Below are positions 8,281-17,226 of a stretch of DNA of 42,600 nt, piece by piece; the stretch's first letter is position 1; each line of letters starts with the position of its first letter. The translations under genes were made by a program, and so were the position numbers. Under the pieces are notes generated by a model that worked only from the letters and a program-made list of their open reading frames with translations, was not told the DNA's origin and did no database searches. Origin of the DNA: Acidimicrobiales bacterium (GTDB taxonomy: Bacteria; Actinomycetota; Acidimicrobiia; Acidimicrobiales; SZUA-35); assembly GCA_020629695.1 (NCBI GenBank), contig JAHDCV010000016.1:25882-68481 (forward strand), in the 5' to 3' direction.

Positions 8281-8955
8281 TCAGCGAATGGTCAGAAGGG
8301 CCGCGGCGGCGAGACAGGCGGTCTCGGCCCGCAACACCGACCCGCCGAGACCGATCACGCGGCTTCCGTCGAGCTCGCCGGGGCTCCAACCACCCTCGGG
8401 GCCGATCGCGATGGCGCGAACCCCTCCACGGTCCCGGCCGGGGGACGGCGCGCCGATCTCCGCGAGATGCAACGCCGGAAGGTGGCGTCGGGCCTCATCC
8501 AGCGACCAGGGTCCGTCGAGGACCGGCAGTCGGAGGCGTCGACTCTGCGCGCCCGCCGTCCGGATCGTCGTGAGGAGCTTCCGTTCCTGTTTCGACCAAC
8601 GGACGTCGTCCCAGCGAACGACCGAGCGTTCCGTCTCGAGGATCACGATCCTGTCGACGCCGAGCTCGGTCAGCTTCTGCACCACCCACTCGGGCCGGTC
8701 GCCCTTCACCGGGGCGAAGGCGATCGCAACCTCGTCGTCGATCTCCGCGGTGTGCTCGATCGGACCGACGTCCTCGAGATGGGCGTCGCCGAGTCGCGCC
8801 ACTCGGAGACGACCGACACCGTCGGCGAGTGTGACGGGTGCCCCGGCATCGAGCCGACGGACCCGTTGGAGATGTCGCCGGTCGCGGTCGGGCAACACCG
8901 GATGGTCCAGGTCGTCGACATAGACCAGGGGGCGATCTCGGAGCCCGGGGTCCAC
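8281..8955 (-). CDS. rsmE: 16S rRNA (uracil-1498-N3)-methyltransferase RsmE
   Basis: A 224-aa SPOUT-class methyltransferase that methylates N3 of U1498 in 16S rRNA. The N-terminal PUA-like domain holds RRHLQRVRRLDAG (about 26-38). The trefoil-knot motifs are present: QKLTELGVDRI, then IGPEGGW, then LGGSVLRAETA near the C-terminus, which form the S-adenosylmethionine pocket. The GTG start lies 6 bp after the dnaJ stop, so it is co-transcribed with hrcA-dnaJ, the usual actinobacterial order. About 170 bp without coding potential separate it from bldD downstream; that gap holds the bldD promoter and inverted repeat. Confidence 0.95.
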   Translation of the reverse strand: MDPGLRDRPLVYVDDLDHPVLPDRDRRHLQRVRRLDAGAPVTLADGVGRLRVARLGDAHLEDVGPIEHTAEIDDEVAIAFAPVKGDRPEWVVQKLTELGVDRIVILETERSVVRWDDVRWSKQERKLLTTIRTAGAQSRRLRLPVLDGPWSLDEARRHLPALHLAEIGAPSPGRDRGGVRAIAIGPEGGWSPGELDGSRVIGLGGSVLRAETACLAAAALLTIR

Positions 8956-8961
8956 GTCCGC

Positions 8962-10071
8962 TCAGCTGAACTTGTTCCGCAGACGTGACGCGAAGCCCGC
9001 CTTCGGTTCGTCCACCTGCTCGCCGCGGAGTTCGGCGAGCTGTCGCAGCAGCGCATCCTGTGCGTCGTCGAGGTCACGCGGGGTGTCCACGACGACGTTG
9101 AGCCGCAGGTCTCCCCGACCCCGGCCCTGGAGCCGTGGGACCCCGAGATCGCGCAGCCGGATGTTGTGCCCGGAACGCACACCCGACGGCACCTCGACCT
9201 CGACCGGGCCGTCGAACGTCTCGAACTCGATCGTGGCACCGAGCGCCGCCTGGGTCATGGCCACGTGGAGATCGGCGTGGAGGTGCTCGTTCCGCCGTTC
9301 GAAGACGGGATGATCAGCGATCCGGACCTGGACGTACAGGTCACCCGGCTCGCCGCCACGCACGCCGACCGCACCACGCCCGCCGAGGCGGAGCGTCGTC
9401 CCCGTCCCCACGCCGGCCGGGATCGACGCGGTGTAGGTGCGCTCCTCGATCGTCCGCCCCTCGCCATTGCAGGTCCGACAGGGATCGGTGACGATCTGGC
9501 CCTCACCTCGACAGCGCGGGCAGGCCGCGGTGGTCACCATCTGACCGAGGATGCTCTGGCGCACCTGTCGGACCTGGCCGGCCCCCGCGCACTGGGCACA
9601 GGTCTGCACGGTCGCACCTTCGGCGGCACCGGTGGCGTCGCAGGTCTCGCAACCGACGGCGGTCCGCACGGTCACGTCGGTGTCGGTTCCGGTGATCGCG
9701 TCCGCCAGATCCAGGTCTGCCACGACCTCCAGGTCGAGGCCGCGGGTCGCCGACGCGGCGCCACCGCCGGCGCCGCCCGCCATGTTGAAGAACTGCTCGA
9801 AGATGTCGCCGAGGCCGCCACCGCCGAACGGATCGCCGAAACCGCCGCCGCCCGGCCCGGATGCCGAGCCGAAGCGGTCGTAGTTCGCACGCTTGGTGTC
9901 GTCGGACAACACCTCGTAGGCCTCGGCCACCTCCTTGAACTTGGACTCGGCCGCGGCGTCGTCGGGATTCGCGTCCGGGTGGTACTGGCGGGCCAGCTTC
10001 CGGTACGCCTTCTTGATCTCGTCCGCGCTGGCGCCGCGGTCGACCCCGAGGGTCTGGTAGTGATCACTCAC
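8962..10071 (-). CDS. dnaJ: Chaperone protein DnaJ
   Basis: A full-length type I DnaJ (369 aa), the Hsp40 co-chaperone that stimulates DnaK ATPase. The J domain has HPD at 31-33, then comes a Gly/Phe-rich linker (about 70-105), a zinc-binding region with four CxxC repeats (CETC, CAQC, CPRC, CRTC) and the two C-terminal substrate-binding beta domains. In the first zinc repeat the usual Gly after the second Cys is Ala, a small deviation. The start is GTG 10071. It lies 29 bp after hrcA and 6 bp before rsmE. No dnaK or grpE is in the window, so this is the hrcA-linked copy; actinobacteria often have a second one by dnaK. Confidence 0.97.
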   Translation of the reverse strand: MSDHYQTLGVDRGASADEIKKAYRKLARQYHPDANPDDAAAESKFKEVAEAYEVLSDDTKRANYDRFGSASGPGGGGFGDPFGGGGLGDIFEQFFNMAGGAGGGAASATRGLDLEVVADLDLADAITGTDTDVTVRTAVGCETCDATGAAEGATVQTCAQCAGAGQVRQVRQSILGQMVTTAACPRCRGEGQIVTDPCRTCNGEGRTIEERTYTASIPAGVGTGTTLRLGGRGAVGVRGGEPGDLYVQVRIADHPVFERRNEHLHADLHVAMTQAALGATIEFETFDGPVEVEVPSGVRSGHNIRLRDLGVPRLQGRGRGDLRLNVVVDTPRDLDDAQDALLRQLAELRGEQVDEPKAGFASRLRNKFS

Positions 10072-10100
10072 GGGTTGGTGGTCATCCTTCGGTCAGGCAC

Positions 10101-11117
10101 TCAGCCGTCGGTCAGACGCTGGGAGAGCTGTCGGCTCACGACGGCCACGGCGGCCATCGCCTGCGGGTAGTTCATTCGGGTCGGACCGAGCACGGCGATC
10201 GAGCCGGCCGCCGCGCCGTCGACCTCATAGGGTGCCACCACGATCGAGCAGTCCGCGAGCGGCTCGAGCCCGGTCTCGTTGCCGATCGCGACGCCGAGAC
10301 CGCGTTCGACGACGTCGGAGAGCAGCGACACGACCACGAGCTGCTGTTCGAGGATCGACAGCACGGTCGAGACCGTCTCGATGGCCTCGAACGATTCGGC
10401 GACCTTCGAGGTGCCGTCGATGTAGACGCGGTCCGGCTCGACCGCCCTCACCAGCTCGGCCGCAGCTCGGACGACGAGTGCCTCGACGGCCGCGTCGTCC
10501 ACCCCCGACCGGGACGACCGGTCGATCGGCCCGGGTGCGCCGTAGGTCCGGCCTTCGTGGACCGCGGCGAGCGCGGCCGATGCTGCGGCCACCTCGTCCG
10601 CGTCGACGTCGCGCTCCCACTCGATCGTCTGCTTGTGCACCGCACCGTTGGACAACACCGACACGGCGAGAGCCTGTCGATCACCCAGATGGACGAGCTG
10701 GAAGGACCGCACGTCAGCGACGTCGTCGACCCGGTCGACGACCACGGCGGCGTAGTCGGTCAAGCCGGACAACAGGCCGGCCGTGGAACGGACGAGATCC
10801 TCGATCTCGCCGCGGACGTTGGTGAAGAACTCCTGGACCTGGAGTCGATCGGAGGGTTGGAGACGAGCCCGATCGATCTGGTCGACGAAGTACCGGTAGC
10901 CCTTCTCCGACGGGACACGCCCTGCGCTGGTGTGCGGTTGGAGGAGATATCCCTCGGCCTCGAGCGTGGCCATGTCGTTCCGGACGGTCGCAGGTGACAC
11001 GTTCAACGAGGCACTCCGGGCCGCGGCCGTCGAGCCGACGGGCATGGCCGTCTCGACGTACTCCTGCACCACGGCACGGAGAATCGCTGCTTTTCGGTCG
11101 TCCAGGGTCTCGGTCAT
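10101..11117 (-). CDS. hrcA: Heat-inducible transcription repressor HrcA
   Basis: HrcA (338 aa) represses class I heat-shock genes by binding the CIRCE inverted repeat, with folding aided by GroEL. The N-terminal winged helix holds the family's SPATVRNDMATLEAEGYL recognition segment (about 41-58), followed by HTSAGRVPSEKGYRYFVD. The GAF-like and insertion domains follow, and the C-terminus carries MNYPQAMAAV. It is the gene before dnaJ, the common actinobacterial arrangement. I found no CIRCE element (TTAGCACTC-N9-GAGTGCTAA) upstream of hrcA or elsewhere here, so its targets probably lie outside the window. Only 27 bp separate it from the photolyase gene. Confidence 0.96.
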   Translation of the reverse strand: MTETLDDRKAAILRAVVQEYVETAMPVGSTAAARSASLNVSPATVRNDMATLEAEGYLLQPHTSAGRVPSEKGYRYFVDQIDRARLQPSDRLQVQEFFTNVRGEIEDLVRSTAGLLSGLTDYAAVVVDRVDDVADVRSFQLVHLGDRQALAVSVLSNGAVHKQTIEWERDVDADEVAAASAALAAVHEGRTYGAPGPIDRSSRSGVDDAAVEALVVRAAAELVRAVEPDRVYIDGTSKVAESFEAIETVSTVLSILEQQLVVVSLLSDVVERGLGVAIGNETGLEPLADCSIVVAPYEVDGAAAGSIAVLGPTRMNYPQAMAAVAVVSRQLSQRLTDG

Positions 11118-11144
11118 GACTGCGGGAGAGCCTACCGACCCGGC

Positions 11145-12536
11145 CTAGCCGGGTGTGAGCTCCTTCAGACGGGCGAGCGACTCGGCCCGCTCGACCGCGT
11201 GATCGACCAGCGGGCCGGGATACCCGGCCGGTGCGCCGGCCCTGCTGCTCCACGGCTCGTGGAGGTCCCGGTCCGACAGGTGGGCGATCTCGGGAACCCA
11301 TCGCCGCACGTAGACACCGCCAGGGTCGAACTTCTTGCCCTGCGACACCGGGTTGAAGATCCGGAAGTAGGGCGCCGCATCGGTGCCGGTGCCGGCGACC
11401 CATTGCCAGCCGTGCTGGTTCGACGCGAGGTCACCGTCGACGAGGTGTTCCATGAAGAACCGGGCGCCTCGGGTCCAGTCCAGGTGGAGGTCCTTCACGA
11501 GGAACGACGCCACGATCATCCGGACCCGGTTGTGCATCCACCCCTCGGCGACGAGTTGGCGCATGCCGGCGTCGACGATCGGATAGCCGGTGCGACCTTC
11601 GCACCATGCGGCGAAGCGTTCGTCGGCGACGGGTCCCTCGTCGATCCGCATCGCCGCCATCTTCGGCGACACCGCGTGCCGGGCGGTCTCGGGTCGATGC
11701 CAGAGGACTTCGGCGTAGAACTCCCGCCAGGCGAGTTCGGACCGCCAGACATCATGGGCGACCCGCCGGTCGGGGAACGCATCGTCGAGTTCGTCGAGTC
11801 GGGCGAGGAGTTGCCGTGGATGCACCTGGCCGTACTTCAGGTAGGGCGACAGCCGGCTCGTGCGGTCGGCGCCGGGGTCGTTGCGAGCCTCGTCGTACTC
11901 GGCGACATCGTCGGCGAGGAATGCCTCGAGCCGGTCCCACGCGGCCCGCTCCCCCGCCACCGGGAGGAGGCCCGAGGTCGGCGCGGGCTCGGGCAGGGCG
12001 GCACTCGGCAACTCGCCGGTGTCGAACCACTCGACCTCGGCGGGGCCCGACGCGCCGGGCCAGCCATGCGCCTTCCAGGCGCGGAAGAACGGCGTGAAGA
12101 CGCGATACGGCGTGCCACCACCGGTCACGACCGTGCCGGGCGGGATCGCGTAGGGCGAGTCGACGAAGTCGACGGCCATGCCGAGCCCACTCAGGTGCTC
12201 GCCGACGGCGGTGTCGCGTCGGCGCCCGTAGGGCCCGAGATCGTCGGTGGCCACGACCCGATTCGCTCCGACCTCGGCAGCGAGCTCGTGCAGCCGGGTC
12301 GCCGGGTCGCCTCGTCGGATGATCAGCCGCGTGCCCTGCTCGGCGAGGTCGGCATCGAGCGCTCGCAACGAGTCCGCGAGGAACGCGGTGCGGTTCGCCC
12401 CGGACGGGCCGAGCAGGGACGGGTCGAGCACAAAAACCGGGACGACGGGTCCGTGCGCGGCCGCTGCCTCCAACGCCGGATGGTCGGCCAGCCGCAGATC
12501 ACGACGAAACCAGAAGACGACGGGTGCGTTGCTCAC
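11145..12536 (-). CDS. phr: Deoxyribodipyrimidine photolyase (class I)
   Basis: A 463-aa member of the photolyase/cryptochrome family that uses FAD and light to split cyclobutane pyrimidine dimers. The N-terminal alpha/beta antenna domain opens VVFWFRRDLRLADHPAL (about 6-22). The helical FAD domain holds SELAWREFYAEVLW, the GYPIVDAGMRQL segment, HNRVRMIVASFLVKDL and WQWVAGTGTDAAPYFRIFNP, all hallmarks of class I enzymes. The GTG start lies 5 bp after the lepA stop, and hrcA follows 27 bp after its own stop, so it sits inside the lepA-hrcA chaperone/translation cluster. That position is unusual and suggests insertion into a conserved operon. A cryptochrome role cannot be excluded. Confidence 0.95.
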   Translation of the reverse strand: MSNAPVVFWFRRDLRLADHPALEAAAAHGPVVPVFVLDPSLLGPSGANRTAFLADSLRALDADLAEQGTRLIIRRGDPATRLHELAAEVGANRVVATDDLGPYGRRRDTAVGEHLSGLGMAVDFVDSPYAIPPGTVVTGGGTPYRVFTPFFRAWKAHGWPGASGPAEVEWFDTGELPSAALPEPAPTSGLLPVAGERAAWDRLEAFLADDVAEYDEARNDPGADRTSRLSPYLKYGQVHPRQLLARLDELDDAFPDRRVAHDVWRSELAWREFYAEVLWHRPETARHAVSPKMAAMRIDEGPVADERFAAWCEGRTGYPIVDAGMRQLVAEGWMHNRVRMIVASFLVKDLHLDWTRGARFFMEHLVDGDLASNQHGWQWVAGTGTDAAPYFRIFNPVSQGKKFDPGGVYVRRWVPEIAHLSDRDLHEPWSSRAGAPAGYPGPLVDHAVERAESLARLKELTPG

Positions 12537-12541
12537 GGGCG

Positions 12542-14356
12542 TCAGTCGGAGTCGAGGCGGAGGGCCCGGATGAAGGCGTCGGGCGGGATCTCGACCCGGC
12601 CGATGGCCTTCATCTTCTTCTTGCCCTCTTTCTGCTTCTTGAGCAGCTTGTTCTTCCGCGTGACGTCGCCGCCGTAGAGCTTCGCCGTGACGTCCTTGCG
12701 GAACGCCTTGACGGTCTGGCGGGCGATGATCTTGCCGCCGATGGCGGCCTGGATCGGGACCTCGAAGTTCTGCCTCGGGATGATGTCCTTCAGCTTCTCG
12801 GTCATGGCCTTGCCGTACTCGTAGGCCTTGTCCTTGTGGGTGATCGAGCTGAAGGCGTCGACCTGTTCCCCGCCGAGCAGGATGTCGACGCGCACGAGGT
12901 TCGCCGCCTCATAGCCCGCCGCCTCGTAGTCGAGGGAGGCATATCCCTGTGTCCGGGACTTCATCTGATCGAAGAAGTCCACGACCACCTCGGCGAGCGG
13001 CAACGTGTAGGAGATCTCGAGCCGGTCGGTCGAGAGGTACTCCATCTTCTCCATCCGCCCACGGCGCGCCTGGCAGAGTTCCATGAGGGTGCCGGTGTAG
13101 TCCGACGGTGTGATGATCGAGGCCTTGAGCATCGGCTCCCGGATCTCGGTCCAGTCCCCGGACACCGGCAGCATCGAGGGGTTGTCGACGACGATGTCCT
13201 CGCCGTTGTTGAGCGTGATCTCGTACTGCACCGAGGGGCTCGTCGCGATCAGGTTGAGGTCGAACTCGCGCTGGAGGCGCTCGCGGACGATCTCCATGTG
13301 GAGCAGACCGAGGAAGCCGCAACGGAACCCGAAGCCCAACGCCGTCGACGTCTCGGGTTCGAACGTGAACGAGCCGTCGTCGAGCCGGAGCTTGTCGAGG
13401 GCGTCGCGGAAGTTCTCGTAGTCGTCGCCGTCGACCGGGTAGAGGCCGGTGAAGACCATCGGCTGCGGCTCGCGGTAGCCGTCGAGCACGACGTCGGCCG
13501 AGTTCGACGCGGTCGTCACGGTCTCACCCGAGCGGGCCTCGCGGACGTCCTTGATGCCGGCGATCAGGTAGCCCACCTCGCCGGGCCCGAGCGAGTCGAC
13601 CGGGCTGTTGGCCGGCCGACGCACCCCGACCTCCTCGGCGGGATGGGTCGCCCCGGCCTGCATGAACGAGAGTTTCTCGTTGGTGGTCAGCCGACCGTTG
13701 ACGACGCGGATCGACGAGATCACACCCCGGTAGTTGTCGAAGTGCGAGTCGAAGATCAACGCCTGGAGCGGCTCGTCGGCGTCACCGATCGGCGCCGGGA
13801 TGCGCTCGACGATGGCGTCGAGCAGCGAGTCGACACCGACGCCGGTCTTCGCCGAGATCCGCAGCACGTCCTCGGCGGGAATGCCGAGCACGTTCTCGAT
13901 CTCCTGGGCGTACTTGTCGGGTTCGGCCGCAGGGAGGTCGATCTTGTTCAGCACCGCGACGATCTCGAGGTCGTTCTCCATCGCCAGGTAGGTGTTGGCG
14001 AGTGTCTGAGCCTCGATGCCCTGCGCGGCATCGACGACGAGCACGACGCCTTCACACGCGGCGAGCGATCGTGAGACCTCGTAGCCGAAGTCCACGTGCC
14101 CCGGCGTGTCGATCAGGTTGATCACGTGGTCGCGCCAGTCGAGGCGGACCGACTGCAGCTTGATCGTGATCCCGCGCTCGCGCTCGAGGTCCATCGAGTC
14201 GAGATACTGCGCGCGCATGTCGCGGGCTTCGACCGCCCCACAGAGTTCGAGCATGCGATCCGCGAGGGTCGACTTGCCGTGGTCGATGTGGGCGATGATC
14301 GACAGATTGCGGATGCGATCGATCGACGGCGACTTCGAGGCTTTTCCGGAGGCCAT
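12542..14356 (-). CDS. lepA: Elongation factor 4 (LepA)
   Basis: LepA/EF4 (604 aa) is a ribosome-dependent translational GTPase linked to back-translocation and 30S biogenesis. G1 is AHIDHGKST near residue 19, G3 is DTPGHVDF and G4 is NKIDLP. Domains II, III and V follow, and the LepA-specific C-terminal domain ends with [19 protein letters not shown] and the basic [19 protein letters not shown] 14356 is chosen because family homology begins there; the open frame runs 110 codons further upstream, across rpsT on the other strand. A minus-strand -10-like TAGCGT lies 10 nt before the ATG, so the leader is very short. It is divergent from rpsT and first in the lepA-phr-hrcA-dnaJ-rsmE set. Confidence 0.97.
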   Translation of the reverse strand: MASGKASKSPSIDRIRNLSIIAHIDHGKSTLADRMLELCGAVEARDMRAQYLDSMDLERERGITIKLQSVRLDWRDHVINLIDTPGHVDFGYEVSRSLAACEGVVLVVDAAQGIEAQTLANTYLAMENDLEIVAVLNKIDLPAAEPDKYAQEIENVLGIPAEDVLRISAKTGVGVDSLLDAIVERIPAPIGDADEPLQALIFDSHFDNYRGVISSIRVVNGRLTTNEKLSFMQAGATHPAEEVGVRRPANSPVDSLGPGEVGYLIAGIKDVREARSGETVTTASNSADVVLDGYREPQPMVFTGLYPVDGDDYENFRDALDKLRLDDGSFTFEPETSTALGFGFRCGFLGLLHMEIVRERLQREFDLNLIATSPSVQYEITLNNGEDIVVDNPSMLPVSGDWTEIREPMLKASIITPSDYTGTLMELCQARRGRMEKMEYLSTDRLEISYTLPLAEVVVDFFDQMKSRTQGYASLDYEAAGYEAANLVRVDILLGGEQVDAFSSITHKDKAYEYGKAMTEKLKDIIPRQNFEVPIQAAIGGKIIARQTVKAFRKDVTAKLYGGDVTRKNKLLKKQKEGKKKMKAIGRVEIPPDAFIRALRLDSD

Positions 14357-14430
14357 GACCCGCGAAACGCTACCGCTGGTGAACCCGCGTGAGACCGACC
14401 GGAAGCGGTGGCGACGGCCCGAGTGCCCTC

Positions 14431-14436
14431 TACACT
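14431..14436 (+). promoter_or_regulatory. Possible -10 box of rpsT
   Basis: TACACT fits TANNNT in the lepA/rpsT divergent gap. Transcription from it would leave a leader of about 50 nt before the rpsT start. No good -35 box is visible, so support is weak. Confidence 0.35.
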
Positions 14437-14491
14437 CTGATGGCTGCGGCCACTCCGGCCGAACTCCGATCGACCAGTCCAGGATCTCCCG

Positions 14492-14755
14492 ATGGCAAAC
14501 ATCAAGAGCCAGATCAAGCGCAACAAGCAGAACGAGAAGGCTCGTCTGCGGAACCGCGCCGTGCGCTCCGAAATGAAGACCCGTGAAAAGACCGCTCTCG
14601 AGGCCGCCGGCACCGAGAACGAGGCCGAGGCCCTCGGGGCCGCCCTCAAGCGGATCGACAAGGCCACCCAGAAGGGTGTGCTCCACAAGAACACCGCGGC
14701 ACGCAAGAAGTCTCGGCTGGTCAAGGCCGTGAAAGCGGCATCCGCCGAGAGCTGA
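14492..14755 (+). CDS. rpsT: 30S ribosomal protein S20
   Basis: An 87-aa, Lys/Arg-rich helical protein with the S20 opening [20 protein letters not shown] and the closing [12 protein letters not shown] segment. S20 binds 16S rRNA early in 30S assembly. AGGA lies 7 nt before the ATG. It is a single-gene unit, divergent from lepA and facing holA, the standard actinobacterial arrangement, and ends with a strong double hairpin terminator. Confidence 0.98.
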   Translation: MANIKSQIKRNKQNEKARLRNRAVRSEMKTREKTALEAAGTENEAEALGAALKRIDKATQKGVLHKNTAARKKSRLVKAVKAASAES

Positions 14756-14757
14756 AC

Positions 14758-14825
14758 GCTCCCGCTCCGGCAGGGAGCGGACTCGGATCGACGCCCGGCT
14801 CCGGCCGGGCGTTCGTCGTTTTCGG
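14758..14825 (+). terminator. rpsT terminator with two hairpins
   Basis: Right after the rpsT stop, GCTCCC/GGGAGC (14758-14778) forms a first stem. A second stem, CGCCCGG/CCGGGCG (14792-14811), is followed by a T-rich TTCGTCGTTTT. The second is a convincing intrinsic terminator. It also separates rpsT from the convergent holA gene. Confidence 0.8.
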
Positions 14826-14826
14826 A

Positions 14827-15831
14827 CTAGGCGGACAGACGGGCAAGCCGGGCGATCAGCACCTGGAGTGTCGCGGCATCGGGCACGCCCGATCCACCAC
14901 GCACCGCCAGGTCGGCGTCGGCGAGCAAGCCGATGATCCGTCGCAGCCGGTCCGAGCCGAGCCGCCGGCTGAGGGTGAGCGCCTTCTTCGCCGGAAACGT
15001 CGAACCCTTCATGCCGAGATGTGCCGCGGCGTCACGATCGTTCGACACCGGCGCACCATCGAGGGCGAAGGCGCGCTGGTAGTGGCCGTGCAGCGTCGCG
15101 AGCACCTGGAGCGCATGACGTTCCCCGCCGTGCATCATGCGGTCGAGCTTCTCGAGGGCACCGGCGACGTCGCCCCGGTCGAGTGCGTCGGTGAGTTCCC
15201 ACGGCGGCACGTCCGCCGCCTGTCCGACGAACGGCTCGACCTCGACGGGGCCGAGGCGGGCGCCCTCGCCATAGGTCGAGACGAGCAGCTCCAGGAGCGG
15301 ATCGATCCGCCCGACGTCATCACCGACGACGTCGGAGATGAGACGCTTGGCCGATCCGTCGAGGCGCACGGGCGCCGACATCAGCTTCTCGTCGAGGAGG
15401 GTGCGACGGCCCTTGCCCGAGGGAGCCGCGTCGATCGTCGTCCCTCCGGCCGCCGTGAGCGCTTCCTTCAGTGACTTCGGGAGCGCACCGAGGCGTTGTT
15501 GCCCGGTCGCCTTCTCCCAGACCAGGACGAGGTCGGTCGTCGGCATCGGATCCCCGAGGTAGGCCACGAGCTCGGCCACCTGGTCGGCCCGGGTGAAGAG
15601 ACCGAGGTGTCGTCCGACGACGATCCGCCGATCGGTGAGGAACGGCGGCGTGTGCGCGGCCGAGACCAGGGCGGCGAGCGTCGGCTCGCTGGCGGCCCCG
15701 TGATGTTGGGTCTCGGTGACCTCGTCGACGACGAGTGTCCGATCGCCGTCCCCGAGCAACTCGTCGACCGTGGTCTTGACGGCCTGGGCCACGAGCGTGA
15801 GGTCGTCGCCCCGGATGACGGTGATGCTCAT
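14827..15831 (-). CDS. holA: DNA polymerase III subunit delta
   Basis: HolA (334 aa) is the clamp-loader subunit that opens the beta clamp. It has an N-terminal RecA-like fold (about 1-140, with [17 protein letters not shown]), a middle helical domain, and a C-terminal collar domain with [19 protein letters not shown] and [18 protein letters not shown]; the closing [10 protein letters not shown] is typical. The start could be ATG 15831 or the GTG immediately before it (15834). A -10-like TAACGT (15840-15845, minus strand) lies 8 or 5 nt upstream, suggesting a leaderless or nearly leaderless message. Canonically it follows comEC directly; here a GH16 gene lies between them. Confidence 0.92.
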   Translation of the reverse strand: MSITVIRGDDLTLVAQAVKTTVDELLGDGDRTLVVDEVTETQHHGAASEPTLAALVSAAHTPPFLTDRRIVVGRHLGLFTRADQVAELVAYLGDPMPTTDLVLVWEKATGQQRLGALPKSLKEALTAAGGTTIDAAPSGKGRRTLLDEKLMSAPVRLDGSAKRLISDVVGDDVGRIDPLLELLVSTYGEGARLGPVEVEPFVGQAADVPPWELTDALDRGDVAGALEKLDRMMHGGERHALQVLATLHGHYQRAFALDGAPVSNDRDAAAHLGMKGSTFPAKKALTLSRRLGSDRLRRIIGLLADADLAVRGGSGVPDAATLQVLIARLARLSA

Positions 15832-15891
15832 CACCCCCGACGTTACCGGCGTGCTCCGACAGCGAACGTGGCACCTGTTCGGCTCGGCGTG

Positions 15892-17154
15892 TCAGCCCCG
15901 ATACACCCGGACCCAGTCGACCTCCATGGTCGCCGGGAAGTCCGTCGTGGCGTTCGGCGCCTGTGGCCAACCACCCCCGACGGCGAGCGAGAGCACGAGA
16001 TGGAAGCGCTGATCGAACGGGGCGCCGGCACCACCGACGACGCTGTTCCAGTCCGAGACCTCGTGGTAGGCGACCCCGTCGACCGACCAGACCAGACGTC
16101 GAGGGGACCACTCGAGGGTGTAGGTGTGCCAGTCGGCGATGTACTCCCCGCCCCCGACGTACCAGCCGTTCGACATCTGCGCCCCGTCCGGGCCGAGCCA
16201 ATGGGCGGTGCCGACCACGTGGTCGGGGCTCCGCCCGATGGCCTCGACGATGTCCATCTCACCCGAGTTGGGCCACGGGCCGAAGGTCCGGTCGGTCGGA
16301 AGCATCCAGATGGCGGGCCAGAGACCGAACTCGGCCGGGAAGCGTGCGCGCACCTCGAAGCGACCATACGTCCACGAGGCGTTGCCGTCGGTCGTGATCA
16401 GACCCGAGGTGTAGGCCCGCGGTCCGGCGTCACAGTTGACCTGCTGGTCGCGCGCGGTCAAGTGCAGCACACCGTCACGGACTCTCACGTTCTCCTGCCG
16501 GAAGCACTGCAACTCACCGTTGTGGCCGCCGAGCACACCGGTGCCGACGGACCAGCGATCGGTCCGGAGACCGGCCCAACCGTCCCCGCCCCCGTCGAAC
16601 TCCTCCGACCAGATCGGAGCGACCGGGTTCGGCGCCGTCGAGGTCCGGAGCCTGAACTCCAGCGAGTCCGAGAACGCCAGCATCAACGAACCTCGCGTGA
16701 CACCACGGCGCAGTTCGGACCGCCAGAAGGTCCGGCCGGCGGCATCGGGGCGGCGGCACAAGACGTGGGCGTACACCAGCTCGACGAACGCGTCGTCGCC
16801 GAGCCGACCGAACCGCTGACGGAACTCCTCGCTGTCGGCGAAGGCATCGGCGATCGCTTCGCCGCCGAGGACGCGATGCTGCCCTCGCCAGAAGTCGAAG
16901 CCCGCCGGGTCCGGTTGACGCTGGAAGTACGCGGCGTAGAGCCGCCAGATCTGGGCGGCCTGTTCATCGTCGTCGACCGTCGCCCGGAATGCCGAGGCGG
17001 GCGCGCCGACCCCGCATGCCCCGTCGGCTCCGGCGACCGGCGCGGCGGCCACGAGCCCGGAGGCCGCCGAGCCGGAGACCACGGCGGCGGTGAGGCAGAC
17101 GAGCGCGAGCAACGATCGACCCGCCCGACGGTACGAACATCGTCGGCGATCCAC
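15892..17154 (-). CDS. Secreted glycoside hydrolase family 16 enzyme with N-terminal DUF4214 domain
   Basis: About 420 aa. A basic N-terminus and a hydrophobic stretch (about 13-42) form a secretion signal. Residues about 50-165 are a DUF4214 module with repeated signatures (AAQIWRLYAAYFQRQPD, ADSEEFRQRFG, FSDSLEFRLR). Residues about 180-420 are a GH16 beta-jelly-roll domain with catalytic GEMDIVEAIG (nucleophile Glu299, Asp301, acid/base Glu304) and LWPAIWML; the C-terminus MEVDWVRVYRG is typical. GH16 enzymes cleave beta-1,3 or beta-1,4 glucans and galactans; the substrate is not evident. GTG 17154 is preferred since AAGGAG is 6 nt upstream, whereas for ATG 17160 it abuts the start. It lies between comEC and holA. 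Another gene at 23600-24841 shares the N-terminal module. Confidence 0.9.
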   Translation of the reverse strand: MDRRRCSYRRAGRSLLALVCLTAAVVSGSAASGLVAAAPVAGADGACGVGAPASAFRATVDDDEQAAQIWRLYAAYFQRQPDPAGFDFWRGQHRVLGGEAIADAFADSEEFRQRFGRLGDDAFVELVYAHVLCRRPDAAGRTFWRSELRRGVTRGSLMLAFSDSLEFRLRTSTAPNPVAPIWSEEFDGGGDGWAGLRTDRWSVGTGVLGGHNGELQCFRQENVRVRDGVLHLTARDQQVNCDAGPRAYTSGLITTDGNASWTYGRFEVRARFPAEFGLWPAIWMLPTDRTFGPWPNSGEMDIVEAIGRSPDHVVGTAHWLGPDGAQMSNGWYVGGGEYIADWHTYTLEWSPRRLVWSVDGVAYHEVSDWNSVVGGAGAPFDQRFHLVLSLAVGGGWPQAPNATTDFPATMEVDWVRVYRG

Positions 17155-17226
17155 CAGCATCTCCTTCGCCACCCCAACAGGGTGCCACTGAGAGTGCACA
17201 CCCACCACCGTGGGAGGTCAGATGGC

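Noticed and set aside
12524-14074. 516-codon plus-strand frame opposite lepA
   Set aside because: Antisense shadow of lepA; no motif of its own.
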